NCBI RefSeq assembly: GCF_028736115.1 | Contig: NZ_CP117877.1 | Location: 4,092,001 to 4,156,000 of the forward strand | Length of the DNA stretch: 64,000 nt | From: Mucilaginibacter sp. KACC 22063 | GTDB lineage: Bacteria > Bacteroidota > Bacteroidia > Sphingobacteriales > Sphingobacteriaceae | Direction of reading: 5' to 3' | Part shown: piece by piece, positions 63,340 to 64,000 of the stretch | Numbering within the stretch: position 1 is the first letter of the stretch | How the letters are laid out: each line of letters begins with the position of its first letter | Position numbers and translations under genes: made by a program | Notes under the pieces: model-generated | What the model was told of the DNA's origin: nothing | Database searches by the model: none | What the model saw: only the letters and a program-made list of their open reading frames with translations

Positions 63340-64000
63340 ATGAAAAAGCGTTACTTACTTATACTATTCTTGTGCCTTGGCTTAGGCATCTATGCAGCTA
63401 AAGCGCAGGACAGCAAAGCAAAAAAGATTGAGACCTACATGCAAAAGGCGCATGATCTTGGCTTATTTAAGGGAAATGTTTTGGTTGTGGATAACGGCAA
63501 AGTAGTATATAAGGCTGCAATGGGTTTTACTGATTACACCGAAACAAAACCACTCACCACGGCATACCGTTTTCATATTGGCTCTATCGCAAAAGAATCT
63601 GATGCGGTAGCCATCATGATACTTAAAGACGAAGGCAAGCTTAACCTTGACGATAAAGTTTCAAAATACCTGCCCCAACTACCGGCATGGAGCAATACCA
63701 TAAGCATTAGAAACTTGTTGCAATACACCAGCGGATTGCCGGACGTAAAGTGGAAAACGGTTAAAAGTGATTCAGCCAATATGTCGGACCTGATGCATGT
63801 AGAGAAACTCAATTTTGAACCGGGCACTAATTATTTTTATAACAACAACAATGTGTTTTTACGCCGCCGTATTATTGAAAAGATCAGCGGAATGACGTTT
63901 AACCAATTTGTTGAGCAAAAAATATTGCAGCCATCGGATATGAAAAGCTCGATAGTTGATCCTGACGATAGCACGCCATTGTTTGCAAAGGGATATGATA
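63340..64000 (+). CDS. Serine hydrolase of the beta-lactamase/class C family (3' end outside window)
   Basis: The first 220 residues are seen. A signal peptide (LLILFLCLGLGIYAAKA) precedes a beta-lactamase-related domain. The active-site SxxK is Ser82-Ile-Ala-Lys85 (HIGSIAKES), and NYFYNNNNVFL contains the YxN motif. IRNLLQYTSGLPD is also typical. It is likely a periplasmic esterase or peptidase rather than a drug-resistance enzyme. It is truncated by the right edge. Confidence 0.85.
   Translation, partial: MKKRYLLILFLCLGLGIYAAKAQDSKAKKIETYMQKAHDLGLFKGNVLVVDNGKVVYKAAMGFTDYTETKPLTTAYRFHIGSIAKESDAVAIMILKDEGKLNLDDKVSKYLPQLPAWSNTISIRNLLQYTSGLPDVKWKTVKSDSANMSDLMHVEKLNFEPGTNYFYNNNNVFLRRRIIEKISGMTFNQFVEQKILQPSDMKSSIVDPDDSTPLFAKGYD

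Overview
The window looks like the chromosome of a Bacteroidota member of the Sphingobacteriaceae (Mucilaginibacter/Pedobacter type). This rests on the gene content and order (S10-spc-alpha ribosomal cluster with map-infA-rpmJ, P5C dehydrogenase, M1 peptidases, MacB-like permease, DUF2723 protein, CarboxypepD_reg/TonB-type outer membrane protein). It also rests on Bacteroidota-type promoters (TTTG or TTG, about 18-22 bases, then TAnnTTTG) and on the lack of strong Shine-Dalgarno sites. The genus is an inference.

Layout. 1-3.5 kb: the 3' end of a MutS-family ATPase gene, a small membrane protein, an unknown protein and proline/P5C catabolism. 3.5-8.7 kb: a cluster of interspersed repeats, a beta-carbonic anhydrase coupled to a DUF1275 membrane protein, an acyl-CoA carboxylase carboxyltransferase, and a broken DUF559 nuclease-like gene sitting exactly inside a pair of inverted repeats. 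8.8-13.4 kb: an M42 aminopeptidase, a nucleotidyltransferase and a GH31 alpha-glucosidase. 13.4-17.8 kb (minus strand): dnaK with a sigma-54-like promoter, a DoxX-like membrane protein and a membrane-anchored AraC regulator. 17.9-33.3 kb (minus strand): an uninterrupted rplC-to-rplQ operon of 29 genes, including rpmD and rpmJ, which are short and easily missed.

33.5-41.7 kb: an 8.5-kb accessory block that separates rplC from rpsJ. It holds an M1 peptidase, a DUF433/DUF5615 toxin-antitoxin pair, a prephenate dehydrogenase resembling the fungal enzyme, a three-gene set with an EVE domain, and a MacB/FtsX permease. 41.7-45.4 kb: the str operon rpsL-rpsG-fusA-rpsJ on the minus strand. 45.5-48.9 kb: a lipoprotein, a Spy-like repeat protein, and a histidine kinase with an ethylene-receptor-type membrane sensor coupled to a response regulator. 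48.9-51.3 kb: a translationally coupled set of a divergent Lgt-like enzyme, a Tes/MJ0619-like radical SAM enzyme and a small membrane protein. 51.3-57 kb: secreted and outer-membrane proteins. 57.2-59.9 kb: tRNA-Gln, prs, rplY and pth in one direction. 60-64 kb: a large DUF2723 membrane protein and the start of a serine hydrolase gene.

The best candidates for something undescribed are four. First is the Lgt-like/radical SAM/membrane operon. Second is the ethylene-receptor-like two-component pair. Third is the DUF559 cassette with terminal inverted repeats. Fourth is a class of long, word-repeating hairpins that fills nearly every spacer longer than about 90 bases inside the translation operons. 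All family assignments are by eye from remembered motifs; no database search was run.
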